Of a stretch of 63,232 nucleotides of DNA, positions 8,382 through 17,308 are shown one piece after another. Where the stretch lies: contig JBNJGD010000014.1 in assembly GCA_051747425.1 (NCBI GenBank), positions 1 to 63,232 of the forward strand, read 5' to 3'. The position numbers and the translations under genes were made by a program. The notes beneath the pieces are model-generated. The model had not been told where the DNA came from, did no database searches, and saw only the letters and a program-made list of their open reading frames with translations. The first letter of the stretch is position 1; every line of letters begins with the position of its first letter. Source of the stretch: HTCC5015 sp051747425 (GTDB taxonomy: Bacteria; Pseudomonadota; Gammaproteobacteria; HTCC5015).

Positions 8382-9115
8382 CCGTTGCCACAGACCGGGC
8401 AAGCCGGATCTCTCGCCAGGCGACTCTGGCGCCACTCCCCGGCCAGGGCATCAAAGCGGGCCACCCGGCCCGACAGCGACTGTCCCATATCCGCCAGAAT
8501 CTTGATCGCCTCCAGCGCCTGCCAACTCCCCAACACACCCAACATGGGGCCGAGCACGCCGCGCTCGGCGCAGGTGTCTTCAGTGGCACTCTCATCGGCG
8601 TAGAGGCAGCGGTAGCAGGGGCCGCCCGGAGCAAAGACCGCCAGCTGGCCCTCACCGCGCACCGCCGCCGCCGAGACCAGTGGCACACCGGCGGCAACAC
8701 AGGCCCGGTTGATAGCAAAACGCGCGGGGAAGTTGTCCGTGCAATCGAGCACCACATCCACCTCGCTGACCAACTCCGTCAAACGCGACGCGTCCAGCTG
8801 CTCGGCCAGGACCGTTACTTCAATATCGGGATTAATGGCCAGGGCGGTGGACGCCGCCGAGGCCGCCTTGCCCTCGCCGATGTCGTCCGTAGCGTGGGCA
8901 ATCTGGCGCTGCAAATTGCTCAACTCCACCCGGTCGCCATCGGCCAACACCAGCTTGCCAACACCCGCAGCAGCCAGATACATCGCCGCCGGCGACCCCA
9001 GGCCGCCCAGGCCCACGACAAGTACGGAGGATTCGAGCAATATGTCCTGACCCTGAACACCCAACTCGGGCATCAGGAGGTGGCGGCTGTAACGCAATTT
9101 CTGGCGATCATTCAT
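8378..9115 (-). CDS. moeB: HesA/MoeB/ThiF family adenylyltransferase, probably MoeB
   Basis: A 245-residue E1-like enzyme that adenylates the C-terminal glycine of a ubiquitin-fold sulfur carrier (MoaD or ThiS). The nucleotide-binding GLGGLGS motif lies near residues 36-42, the ADGDRVELSNLQRQ segment just after it, and two zinc-binding CxxC pairs occur (CYRC near 167 and CPVC near the C-terminus). The ATG at 9115 gives the usual MoeB start (NDRQKLRYSRH). MoeB and ThiF are hard to tell apart by sequence, and no molybdopterin or thiazole genes are adjacent. Confidence 0.85.
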   Translation of the reverse strand: MNDRQKLRYSRHLLMPELGVQGQDILLESSVLVVGLGGLGSPAAMYLAAAGVGKLVLADGDRVELSNLQRQIAHATDDIGEGKAASAASTALAINPDIEVTVLAEQLDASRLTELVSEVDVVLDCTDNFPARFAINRACVAAGVPLVSAAAVRGEGQLAVFAPGGPCYRCLYADESATEDTCAERGVLGPMLGVLGSWQALEAIKILADMGQSLSGRVARFDALAGEWRQSRLARDPACPVCGNG

Positions 9116-9260
9116 GTTCCACACTCCGGTTCGGCTGGCAGCTGCATTATCGCGCACATTGGACTGTTCCCGGCACCTGTATTATGTGTATATTGTTTCC
9201 ACAGGAATAATAAAATTCGGACGGCAGCATAAGGGTATGGACCGTCCCCAGGAGCTTTTT

Positions 9261-12200
9261 ATGTGCAGGCTGCGCACTTTCGGACTTGCCTTTCTCGGTC
9301 TTCTCGTTGCTTTCCCGGCCTTGGCTTTCAATGTCAGCATTGACCAAAGCGTCAACCAGGATGACCCGACCAACAACAACCTGGTGCTTTATCAGGCCGT
9401 ATTTTCCGAGCCCATCGATCGAAGCAGCTTTGACTGCAGCGATATTACCGTAGCGGGTGATGCCTCCGCCAGCTGCTTTATTGTTCTGGAGCAAGGGCCC
9501 ATGGATGGCACGGATTTTCAGGTCGCCCTGAATGTGATCACAGATGGCAATGTACTGACCTTCATAGACACTGGCGTCGTTTCCAACGCCGGCAATACCG
9601 CGACCAACTTCTTTTCCACCAGCAGCGATAATGTCGTCAAACTGGACACGACACCACCCGCCCAGGAAGCTGTCCTTACCAGCCCCAGCCTTAACGACAA
9701 TAACCCCAATGCACCGATCGCCGGCCGCTGTGGCAACGACGCAGCCTTTGGGGAAGTTTTGATTGAATCAGATCCTGAAAACGGTTTTTCGCCCTATCCC
9801 GCCACTGCGGTCCTGGATTCCCAGGGCCAATTTAATATTCCGGTCAACTGGTCTGAAGGCGAATTTGACCCCGTCGTCTACTGCTACGACCAGGTTGGCA
9901 ATGGCCCCACCATTACCCAACCCTACACATCCCCTTTTAACAGTGTAAACCTGGACTTTACACCACCAGTACCCACGATTGATGTTCCTGAACCGGGGTT
10001 TAATCAACCCGACACAGACCCAACCAACCTTATGCCGGCATTGTTTATCGTAACAATCTCGGAGGCAATCTCGATTCCACCCCGACCATTTGAGCTGAAG
10101 TGCAATGACATCGACTACAGCGCCTCGACGGCGCCAGGCACCACATGCTCGACCATCCAGGTACTGGGCAATAATCGGTTCTTCGTCGAAATGCGTGCAA
10201 CAGACTCCGGGGACATCACCATCTCAATTCCCCCCGGTAGTTTTACGGACCTTGCCGGCAATGACAATCTGGCTAGCGTGCATACCGACAATACCATCGA
10301 GTACATCAATATCTCACCCCGAATCAGTCTGGACAACACGGATGGATATCTCATTTCGGGTTATGCCGAAGGGGTCAACTCTTTTGATGTAAATGACAGT
10401 AACAACGACCTGATCTGTACCGTCAACATTGCCGATGTTTACGGTGAGAACTGGAGCTGCTCCCCCACCGGCTTCTCCATCCCGGGCGATGCAGAAACCA
10501 TTAGGGCCGATGGAACCAGTATTTTTGGCATAGATGTCATCAGTGAAATTGATGTGGACGCTCTGCAAACTGCTCCCGATAAAGATCTTGACGGCATCCC
10601 GGATCGTGTGGAGCTGTACGAAGACGCGGACAATGATGGCATTGACGACTATTGGGACCCGGATAGCGACAATGACGGCATACCGGATATTGTCGAGGCC
10701 GGCGATCTCCTGGATGACGACGGTGACGGAATCAGTAATCTCTTTGATGTCGACTTCACCAAAAAATACGATCCGGAACTCGACGGAGTAGATGCGACCA
10801 ACTTGTACGATCGCGACAAGGACGGCATTACCGACCACCGCGACCCCGACTCTGATGGCGATGGCCTGCCGGATTTTTACGAAGCACAAATCTCCGGAAA
10901 TGATGCCGATGGTGACGGTATTGACGACACCTTTGATGTCGATATGACTGGCGGTATCGACACCAATGGCGATGGCATCGACGATGAGGTGCTACCACCC
11001 AACACAGATGGGCGCGGACTGCCCGACTACCAGACTCCTGACAGTGACAGCGATGGCCTGACCGACACATTGGAATCCAATATTACACTGACCGGATCCG
11101 ATGCAGACAACGACGGTATTGATGACGCTGTAGACGCCGACGCCGATGGCGACGGGATCGTTGACCCTGGCAAAAGCGACAGCAACGGCGACGGTATTGA
11201 TGACGCCATTGAGATTGACACAGATGGAGACGGCATTCTCGACCGTTTTGATCTGGACAGCGATAATGACAGCCGTTTTGATGTAGTTGAAGCGGGGCTT
11301 CCGGACACAAATAACGACGCCTTTGTCGACGAACCCGGCCTGACTGTTTCTTCCGCCCCCGATTCGGACGGTGATGGCACAGCGGACTTCCGTGACAGGG
11401 ACAGTGATGGTGACGGTGCATTCGACATCAGTGATGGCGCATTTTCGGACGCCGACCAGAACGGCGATGGTGCCGCCGAAATTACCGATGATGTCGATCG
11501 GGACGGCATCATGCTACCCATCGATATTGGCCCCACTGTCTACGGTAATATTGAGGCGCCGGAACCGGACGACGACACTGATACCGACGGCGACGGCATC
11601 ATCGATGCCTTCGACCGTGATAGCGATAATGATCTTATCCCCGATGCCGTTGAGGTTCGTCTGCCGGGCGGGCTGGAAGCCCAGGCCTGGCTGAATACCG
11701 ATTCGGATGGAGACGGCCTTGGCGACTACATTGAATCCGGTCTGCAAGCCTCCGGGGTAGACACCGATGGCGACGGCATCGACAACGCCTTTGACGCCGA
11801 TTTCAATGGCGACGGCATCAACGAACCCGGAAAGCTCGACATCGACGGTGACGGCGTCATAGACACCGTTATTGACCAGGTTCGCGACACGGATGGTGAT
11901 GGCATTCCCGACATGCTGGACACGGACAGTGACAACGACGGCTATCCCGACAGCGGCGAAGCGCGCAATGATTTTGACGAAGATGGCAAAGAAGACTACA
12001 TCGACTTCGATGACCCGGTGTCGACCGGTGACAAAGGCGGCGCCAGCTTTGGCCCCGCTTGCCTGCTCGCCATATTGTTCGCGCTGGTCATCTTGCGCAC
12101 TCGGGGTAAAAAAAAATGGCTATTCCTGCTGCTCTGCCTGAGCGGCGGGGCACAAGCTGATAGCGACACCCGCAGCGTCTGGTCACAATGCTCGGAGGAA

Positions 12201-13313
12201 ACCGGCGTCGAATTTACCGCCGGGCAGAGTACCATCGAGGCAGACACATCGCCGTCTGTCCAGCAATCAGAAGACGGTGGCTCGGCCTTCGAACTCAGGG
12301 GTTATTGTCGAATCGCCCCCAAAATCCGATTGGAAGCGGCCTACGCCCAATTAGGAGAAACCGCTTTTGAGCATTTGAACCCGGCCCTCAACCCGCTGGG
12401 CACCATGGATGTTTCGGCACTGTCACTCTCGGCCCAATACCGCACTCCCTTGTGGCATCCGAGATTGGGTGTCTTTGGCCGCCTCGGTGTCAACAAAATT
12501 ATGGTAGACGAGAGCGCTACACTGCCGACAGACACCGACGATGGTGTGAAAAGCATGCTGGGCTTCGGAGCCGACTGGTTCTTCAGCGACCGCTGGCGCG
12601 TGCTCGTTCAGTACGAAAAATTTACAGAGAACACCGACTACCTTGGTATTGGTCTAAGCGTTCATCTGGGCACACCGAAACAGTTTCCCGTCAAGAAAAA
12701 GCCGCGCGTTGCCCGGCCCGTATCACAAACGGCCGTTGTCAAAGTGGAGGAAAAGCCGGTGGAATCGAAGCCAACACCGTCCCTGCCCGACCTGATACTC
12801 GTCTACGATCCGAGCCTCAAACAGGAGGCCCGGGAAAAGCGGCAAGACCAAATGGAGGCCCAAGAAAATGCGCCCATGGCAACCAGCCTGACCGAGGCCG
12901 AACTGGATGAGTTGGTCATGCCTATTCTTCCGGCGGCACAGCTGCAGGCGGGCAGTTGTAATGAATACGAATCGGCACAAGGACCCGCCGTCACCGTCGG
13001 TTTCGCCGTCGGCCACAGCGGCATGACCTACGAAGCTTACGAAAAACTGCAACACTTCGCCGCCTGTATGAGCTACCGCATCGCAGGGGACTTGAGAGTG
13101 GAGGGCCATACCGACGATGTCGCCAGTGCCCGATACAACAAAGCTCTGTCACAAAAGCGTGCTAACAGCGTGAAGGCGTTCCTCACTTTCCAGGGAATCC
13201 CCGAGGAAAACATTGAGGCAACAGGGCTTGGCGAGGAGCGATTTATCAAGGACAACAGCGACAAGGTCAGCCGTTCGCATAACCGACGCGTCGAAGTCTA
13301 CATTGTGAAGTAG
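9261..13313 (+). CDS. Calcium-binding TSP3-repeat protein fused to an OmpA-type outer-membrane protein
   Basis: This 1350-residue protein starts with a signal peptide (CRLRTFGLAFLGLLVAFPALA) after AGGAG. Residues ~25-440 look like Ig-type beta domains with DTTPP-like turns. Residues ~440-920 are dense thrombospondin type 3-like calcium repeats (DxDxDGIxD). At 923-949 comes GDKGGASFGPAC, a hydrophobic stretch and RTRG, resembling a C-terminal sorting signal of GlyGly-CTERM type. Immediately after, KKKWLFLLLCLSGGAQA (950-966) looks like a second signal peptide, followed by an OmpA-like beta-barrel and a C-terminal OmpA peptidoglycan-binding domain (VEGHTDD near 1280, SHNRRVEVY near the end). 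So it reads like two secreted proteins joined in frame. An A9 run lies exactly at the joint. It could be a real fusion, two products made by slippage or an internal start, or an indel-corrected pair. Likely surface-attached. Confidence 0.8.
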   Translation: MCRLRTFGLAFLGLLVAFPALAFNVSIDQSVNQDDPTNNNLVLYQAVFSEPIDRSSFDCSDITVAGDASASCFIVLEQGPMDGTDFQVALNVITDGNVLTFIDTGVVSNAGNTATNFFSTSSDNVVKLDTTPPAQEAVLTSPSLNDNNPNAPIAGRCGNDAAFGEVLIESDPENGFSPYPATAVLDSQGQFNIPVNWSEGEFDPVVYCYDQVGNGPTITQPYTSPFNSVNLDFTPPVPTIDVPEPGFNQPDTDPTNLMPALFIVTISEAISIPPRPFELKCNDIDYSASTAPGTTCSTIQVLGNNRFFVEMRATDSGDITISIPPGSFTDLAGNDNLASVHTDNTIEYINISPRISLDNTDGYLISGYAEGVNSFDVNDSNNDLICTVNIADVYGENWSCSPTGFSIPGDAETIRADGTSIFGIDVISEIDVDALQTAPDKDLDGIPDRVELYEDADNDGIDDYWDPDSDNDGIPDIVEAGDLLDDDGDGISNLFDVDFTKKYDPELDGVDATNLYDRDKDGITDHRDPDSDGDGLPDFYEAQISGNDADGDGIDDTFDVDMTGGIDTNGDGIDDEVLPPNTDGRGLPDYQTPDSDSDGLTDTLESNITLTGSDADNDGIDDAVDADADGDGIVDPGKSDSNGDGIDDAIEIDTDGDGILDRFDLDSDNDSRFDVVEAGLPDTNNDAFVDEPGLTVSSAPDSDGDGTADFRDRDSDGDGAFDISDGAFSDADQNGDGAAEITDDVDRDGIMLPIDIGPTVYGNIEAPEPDDDTDTDGDGIIDAFDRDSDNDLIPDAVEVRLPGGLEAQAWLNTDSDGDGLGDYIESGLQASGVDTDGDGIDNAFDADFNGDGINEPGKLDIDGDGVIDTVIDQVRDTDGDGIPDMLDTDSDNDGYPDSGEARNDFDEDGKEDYIDFDDPVSTGDKGGASFGPACLLAILFALVILRTRGKKKWLFLLLCLSGGAQADSDTRSVWSQCSEETGVEFTAGQSTIEADTSPSVQQSEDGGSAFELRGYCRIAPKIRLEAAYAQLGETAFEHLNPALNPLGTMDVSALSLSAQYRTPLWHPRLGVFGRLGVNKIMVDESATLPTDTDDGVKSMLGFGADWFFSDRWRVLVQYEKFTENTDYLGIGLSVHLGTPKQFPVKKKPRVARPVSQTAVVKVEEKPVESKPTPSLPDLILVYDPSLKQEAREKRQDQMEAQENAPMATSLTEAELDELVMPILPAAQLQAGSCNEYESAQGPAVTVGFAVGHSGMTYEAYEKLQHFAACMSYRIAGDLRVEGHTDDVASARYNKALSQKRANSVKAFLTFQGIPEENIEATGLGEERFIKDNSDKVSRSHNRRVEVYIVK
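12108..12116 (+). other. A9 homopolymer at the joint of the two protein modules
   Basis: Nine consecutive A encode the three lysines between the hydrophobic anchor-like segment and the second signal-like segment. A gain or loss of one A in RNA or DNA would end translation within about 16 codons: the TGA is met at GCC TGA after loss and at AGC TGA after gain. That would release a product ending just after the sorting-signal-like tail. An in-frame TTG at 12093 could also start the OmpA half with a complete signal peptide, but it lacks a good ribosome binding site. Confidence 0.5.
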
Positions 13314-13317
13314 CGTT

Positions 13318-14730
13318 TCAAACCCCCGGAAACAGGGGGCAGTCCCGGCGCAGTTCGACGGTGGCGGCATCGCCCTCCACCACGCTGCGCAGAAACTGCC
13401 ACTCGCCGGCCAGCAGCTTGTTGCCGGAGCAGCAGATGTCCAGAGTCAGCAGCAGACCGTGCTGGTAGCGCTTGAGGGTCATACCGGTGGTGGCGTCGCC
13501 CAGGGAGTAGGCCACCAGTTTCTTGTGACCCTGTGAATCCGGGTAGAGCGCCACCGGTGCCGGGATGTGACTGTGGTGCCCCACGATGGCGTCAAAATCC
13601 TCACACAGGTCTTTGGCCCGCTCGATCCAGTCGGGTCGCGGGTAGCACTCCAGCTCGTAACCCCAGTGGGGGTAGAGCACATTGCACAGACCCTCGCGCC
13701 AGTAGTCGACGGCGTGTTCGAGAAACGGCAGATAGCCGTGGCGCTGATTGGTCCACTGGGTCACGCCCACCAGGTTAATGCCCCCCTCAATCACGGCGGC
13801 GGGTTCGTCGCGGGTACCAAACACATGAAAGCCCCGCTCCCGCAGACGCGCATTGGTCAGCTGGTACTGGTCGAAGTCAAAGTCGGCGGCGTGGTTGTTG
13901 GCCACCGAGAGGTAGATACGCTCGGCTGGCATCAGCGTTTCCAGGGCGTCGAGAATGCGCTCGTCGTGCTTTTGCTGAAGAAAGGCCTTGGGCCCATCGC
14001 CGAGGCTGCCCTCGAAGTTGGCCACCAAATAATCCGCCTCGGCCACTTTGGCCTTGAGCGATTCATCAAAACTCAGGGAGCGGTGCCACAGGGGCATCAG
14101 GTCGCCCAAAAAGGCGATGCGGCACTGGTTCTCCCCCACCGCCTCGAAGTCTAACTGGCGCGGAGCGAATTCGGTCAGTTCCCGATGGCGGCGCGACGGC
14201 GGAAAAATATTGTGCCAGGTCACCCTCAGGAAGTTGCCCGGGCCGTAGGGCACGGCAAACCAGCGAATGCCCCACTGTCGGCGCCAGTCCGGATCATTGC
14301 GACTGGCGCGGTCGAGCTCGCCGTTGTACTCGCGCAACAGCGCCAGGGGAAACAACACATAATAAAAAAAGCTGATCGCCGTGGCCCCGGCCACCGTGCG
14401 GAAAATCTCCGGCGTGCCGATCAGCCAATGGACGAAAGTCATCAAAAACAGGCTGAACAGGCCAACGCCCGCCGAGGCGGCGAGAAACTTGAAAAAAGGG
14501 TGCCGGGGAATCTTGAACGCCACCTGCATCATGGTGGCCGAGGTAAAGGTCATGGCAAAGCACAGGGCCATCTGTCCGGCCACCGCCACGGCAATGGCCC
14601 GGGGCGCGTGCCCCCAGTTGGCCACCAGGGCGATGCCGCCAAACAGCATCGCCCCCAAGGTTGCCAGTACCACGGCGCGCAGGATTTCCCGGCGGCCGGC
14701 GAGTTTTCTATCAGCCCGTTGTGTCACCAT
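13318..14730 (-). CDS. CapA-family metallophosphoesterase-like protein with N-terminal membrane domain
   Basis: A 470-residue protein. The first ~150 residues hold about four hydrophobic helices (near 20-40, 46-68, 82-103 and 112-132). From about 205 on it resembles the CapA/PgsA family (poly-gamma-glutamate capsule synthesis, calcineurin-like phosphoesterase fold): FLGDLMP near 208, VANFEGSLGD near 240, SVANNHAADF near 280, and VGHHSHIPAP near 388. Only some CapA homologues act in polyglutamate synthesis, and no capB or capC is nearby, so the substrate is unknown. The gene ends 5 bp from the convergent OmpA fusion gene. Confidence 0.75.
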   Translation of the reverse strand: MVTQRADRKLAGRREILRAVVLATLGAMLFGGIALVANWGHAPRAIAVAVAGQMALCFAMTFTSATMMQVAFKIPRHPFFKFLAASAGVGLFSLFLMTFVHWLIGTPEIFRTVAGATAISFFYYVLFPLALLREYNGELDRASRNDPDWRRQWGIRWFAVPYGPGNFLRVTWHNIFPPSRRHRELTEFAPRQLDFEAVGENQCRIAFLGDLMPLWHRSLSFDESLKAKVAEADYLVANFEGSLGDGPKAFLQQKHDERILDALETLMPAERIYLSVANNHAADFDFDQYQLTNARLRERGFHVFGTRDEPAAVIEGGINLVGVTQWTNQRHGYLPFLEHAVDYWREGLCNVLYPHWGYELECYPRPDWIERAKDLCEDFDAIVGHHSHIPAPVALYPDSQGHKKLVAYSLGDATTGMTLKRYQHGLLLTLDICCSGNKLLAGEWQFLRSVVEGDAATVELRRDCPLFPGV

Positions 14731-14823
14731 CGTCTCCCCCTGAGGCGAAGGGCCGAGTCTATCGCATTTTGCCGGTATCGGCAGCCGGCCCCGGAAAACA
14801 CTGCCCGGGCGGCCTTCATCCGC

Positions 14824-14829
14824 TATAAT
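14824..14829 (+). promoter_or_regulatory. Candidate -10 box for the JAMM peptidase gene
   Basis: A perfect TATAAT lies 28 bases before the GTG start codon. No good -35 hexamer is seen at 16-18 bp, so this may be weak or activator-dependent. Confidence 0.4.
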
Positions 14830-14857
14830 GCCAGCCGCTTAAACAAGGGAGTCCACT

Positions 14858-15271
14858 GTGTCGCCAGTTGCCGAAATCAAGATCAAACGCCCCCTGGCCA
14901 TGCACCTGATGGGCCTGGCCCAGCGCTCGCCCGACGCCGAAATCTGCGGCCTGGTGGGCATTCGCGACGGCGTACTCAGCACCTGCTACCCCATCGACAA
15001 CATCGCCGAAAACCCGGCCGACAGCTTTCTGATGGAACCGGAGCAACAGGCCGCTGCCCAGCGCGCCATGAAAGACAAGGGCGAGTCGCTCTACGCGATC
15101 TACCACTCCCACCCGAGTAGCCCGCCGGTGCCCTCGCGCCGGGACCTTGAGGAAGTCGGTGTCGACGACGCCTACTATCTGATTGTCTCGCTCAACACCA
15201 AGGGCGTGCTGGAACTGGCGGCCTATGAGCTACACAATGGCGCCGTGAAAGCGGTGGATCTCACCCTCTGA
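14858..15271 (+). CDS. M67 family metallopeptidase (JAMM/MPN+ domain)
   Basis: This 137-residue protein is a stand-alone JAMM isopeptidase-like domain. The zinc signature HSHPSSPPVPSRRD (two His and the Asp, near residues 87-100) and an upstream Glu (EICGLVG near 28) are intact. Bacterial members such as Mec remove amino acids or peptides from the C-terminus of small ubiquitin-like sulfur carriers. The start is GTG, with AAGGGAG seven bases upstream; no better ATG exists. The ParA gene follows 25 bp later on the same strand. No sulfur-carrier gene is visible, so the substrate is unknown. Confidence 0.88.
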   Translation: MSPVAEIKIKRPLAMHLMGLAQRSPDAEICGLVGIRDGVLSTCYPIDNIAENPADSFLMEPEQQAAAQRAMKDKGESLYAIYHSHPSSPPVPSRRDLEEVGVDDAYYLIVSLNTKGVLELAAYELHNGAVKAVDLTL

Positions 15272-15296
15272 CAGACTCATTCAAAAGGAAGCCCCT

Positions 15297-16073
15297 ATGA
15301 TTCGCGTGGTATTCAACCAAAAAGGTGGTGTCGGCAAATCCAGTATCACCGCCAACCTGGCCGCGGTCGCCGCACAGCGCGGACGCAGAACCCTGGTCAT
15401 CGACATCGACCCCCAGTGCAACACCAGCCAGTACCTGCTGGGCGACTTCTTTGACGGCGGCGAACACGAGGGCTCGATTGCCCGCCTGTTCAGCGACAGC
15501 CTCAAGTTCAAGCTGATGGACAAGGACCCGGCGGAGTACATCTACGAAACCGACTACCCGAATCTGCACATCCTGCCCGCCGACGAAGATCTCTACGAGC
15601 TGCAAACCAAGCTCGAGACCAAACACAAGATCTACAAGCTCCGGGACAGCCTCAACAAGCTGCGCGACCGCTACGACGAGATCTACATCGACACGCCGCC
15701 GGCCTTCAATTTCTTTACCCTGTCGGCCCTGATCGCGGCGGATTCGGTGCTGATTCCCTTCGACTGCGACGACTTCTCGCGCCGCGCCCTGTTCAACCTG
15801 CTCGACAATGTCGAGGAGACGCGCCAGGACCACAACGCCTCCCTGCGTCTGGAGGGCATCGTGGTCAACCAGTTCCTGCCCCAGGCCAATCTGCCAAAGA
15901 AAGTCGTCCAGGCGCTGGTCGACGAGGGCCTGCCGGTCTTCGAGACCCGGCTCTCCAGCTCGGTCAAGATGCGCGAGTCCCACGACCAGGCCAAACCCCT
16001 GATCCACCTCGCCCCCAAGCACAAGCTGACCCTGCAGTTCATCGACCTCTACGAAGAACTCCAGCGCGCCTGA
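15297..16073 (+). CDS. ParA/MinD family ATPase, orphan
   Basis: A 258-residue deviant Walker A ATPase: KGGVGKSS at residues 10-17, DIDPQCNTSQYLL near 37, and IDTPPAFNFF near 131. ParA-type proteins position plasmids, chromosomes or membrane complexes by cycling ATP-dependent DNA or membrane binding. No ParB, centromere-like repeat or partner complex is adjacent, so its cargo is unknown. AAGGAAG precedes the ATG. It probably shares a transcript with the JAMM peptidase gene 25 bp upstream. Confidence 0.85.
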   Translation: MIRVVFNQKGGVGKSSITANLAAVAAQRGRRTLVIDIDPQCNTSQYLLGDFFDGGEHEGSIARLFSDSLKFKLMDKDPAEYIYETDYPNLHILPADEDLYELQTKLETKHKIYKLRDSLNKLRDRYDEIYIDTPPAFNFFTLSALIAADSVLIPFDCDDFSRRALFNLLDNVEETRQDHNASLRLEGIVVNQFLPQANLPKKVVQALVDEGLPVFETRLSSSVKMRESHDQAKPLIHLAPKHKLTLQFIDLYEELQRA

Positions 16074-16080
16074 CCCCACC

Positions 16081-16110
16081 CCGGGGCAACACTCTCCAGT
16101 GGCGCCCCGG
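16081..16110. other. Hairpin after the ParA gene
   Basis: CCGGGGC (16081-16087) pairs with GCCCCGG (16104-16110), with an inner ACT/AGT pairing in the loop. There is no T run, so it is at best a weak or Rho-assisted terminator or a transcript-stabilising hairpin. Confidence 0.35.
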
Positions 16111-16250
16111 TGGCGCCATCTGCCCTCCTGTTCACACCCGGCGGCCGACCCAGGGTTTGCTGAGCATTTTCTTCGGGCAAAAACATGCCACTCACTCACA
16201 TTTTGTGCTATTCATGCCGCTCCAAAAACATTCTCAGGGGAGAACCGACC

Positions 16251-17294
16251 ATGACACTGCGACAATCACTGCTGCTTTTAGCCGCCCTGCTGCCCGTTCA
16301 CGCCTTCGCCAGTGGCGGCGAGCCGGTGGAGCCCGAACCTCCCCAGGTGGACAACCCGCCCACCGAGGTTCGCTCGGACCTGACCGTCATGAGCTACAAC
16401 ATTCTCCAGCTGCCAGGGGTGGCCGGTGACTGGGACGACGCCCAGCGTCTGGGCCGCCTGCCCGACGCCATACGCAATCTGGAAGAACAACCCGATGTGC
16501 TGGTCATCCAGGAAGCCATGACCGACGACGCCCAGGATGCCCTCCAGGGCCTCGACGACATCTACCCGTTCATCACTCCCGTGGTCGGCCTCGACTGCTC
16601 CGGTGAGGGCTGGGACGCCGTCAGTGGCAACTGCTCAAACAGCCCGGCAGTTGTCCGCGGTGGCGTATTGATCCTCAGCCGCTGGCCCATCGAAGAGAAG
16701 CGACAGCACATCTACCAGAACAGCCAGATGTGGACCGCCGACTACTACTCCAACAAGGGCTTTGCCTATGTGCAGATCGACAAGGGCGGTTTCGACTACC
16801 ACATTGTCGGCACCCACATGCAGGCCGACTCGGGAGACTTTGCCGTGTCGCAACAGACGCGTATGGCCCAGCTGGACGAAATGCGTCAGTGGATCGACGG
16901 CCGCTCGATTCCATCCACCGACCCGGTCATCCTCACCGGGGATTTCAATGTCGAGCACAGCCGCGGCGACCACCTGGCCGACATGCTCCAGCGCAGCAAC
17001 GCCCAGTTGAGCTTCCCCGATCCGTCGATCGGTTCCTACTCGGCGCTGGACAACTTGATGACCCAGGCCAACGCCTACTACTACGAGTACAGTCAGAGCT
17101 ACAACGACACGCTCGACTATGTCATCACCCGCAACGACTACCTGCTGCCCGCGGAAGCCGCCGATATGCAGGTCGTACGCCTCAAGGCCGATGACAGCTG
17201 GTACTGGGACTACATGGAAAACATCAACGCCAGCGGCATGCACAGCGAACTGTCCGACCACTACCCGGTCGTGGCTACCTTTAGCTACCAGTAG
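16251..17294 (+). CDS. Secreted endonuclease/exonuclease/phosphatase family protein (sphingomyelinase-like)
   Basis: A 347-residue exported protein with a signal peptide (TLRQSLLLLAALLPVHAFA) and a DNase I-like fold. Family motifs: SYNILQLPG near 47, VIQEAM near 84 (metal-binding Glu), GTHMQADSGD near 188, LTGDFNVEH near 225, LDYVITRND near 288 and SDHYPVVATF at the C-terminus (catalytic His). The spacing and the CSGEGWDAVSGNC insertion recall bacterial neutral sphingomyelinases (phospholipase C type), but a nuclease or other phosphodiesterase is possible. GGGGAG precedes the ATG at 16251; in-frame codons upstream are not signal-like. Confidence 0.75.
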   Translation: MTLRQSLLLLAALLPVHAFASGGEPVEPEPPQVDNPPTEVRSDLTVMSYNILQLPGVAGDWDDAQRLGRLPDAIRNLEEQPDVLVIQEAMTDDAQDALQGLDDIYPFITPVVGLDCSGEGWDAVSGNCSNSPAVVRGGVLILSRWPIEEKRQHIYQNSQMWTADYYSNKGFAYVQIDKGGFDYHIVGTHMQADSGDFAVSQQTRMAQLDEMRQWIDGRSIPSTDPVILTGDFNVEHSRGDHLADMLQRSNAQLSFPDPSIGSYSALDNLMTQANAYYYEYSQSYNDTLDYVITRNDYLLPAEAADMQVVRLKADDSWYWDYMENINASGMHSELSDHYPVVATFSYQ

Positions 17295-17308
17295 CGTTTT
17301 CCATCCGG

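Noticed and set aside
9114..9260. Longer N-terminus for the TSP3/OmpA protein
   Set aside because: Upstream in-frame codons overlap the moeB start and promoter region; the signal peptide and ribosome binding site fit the ATG at 9261.
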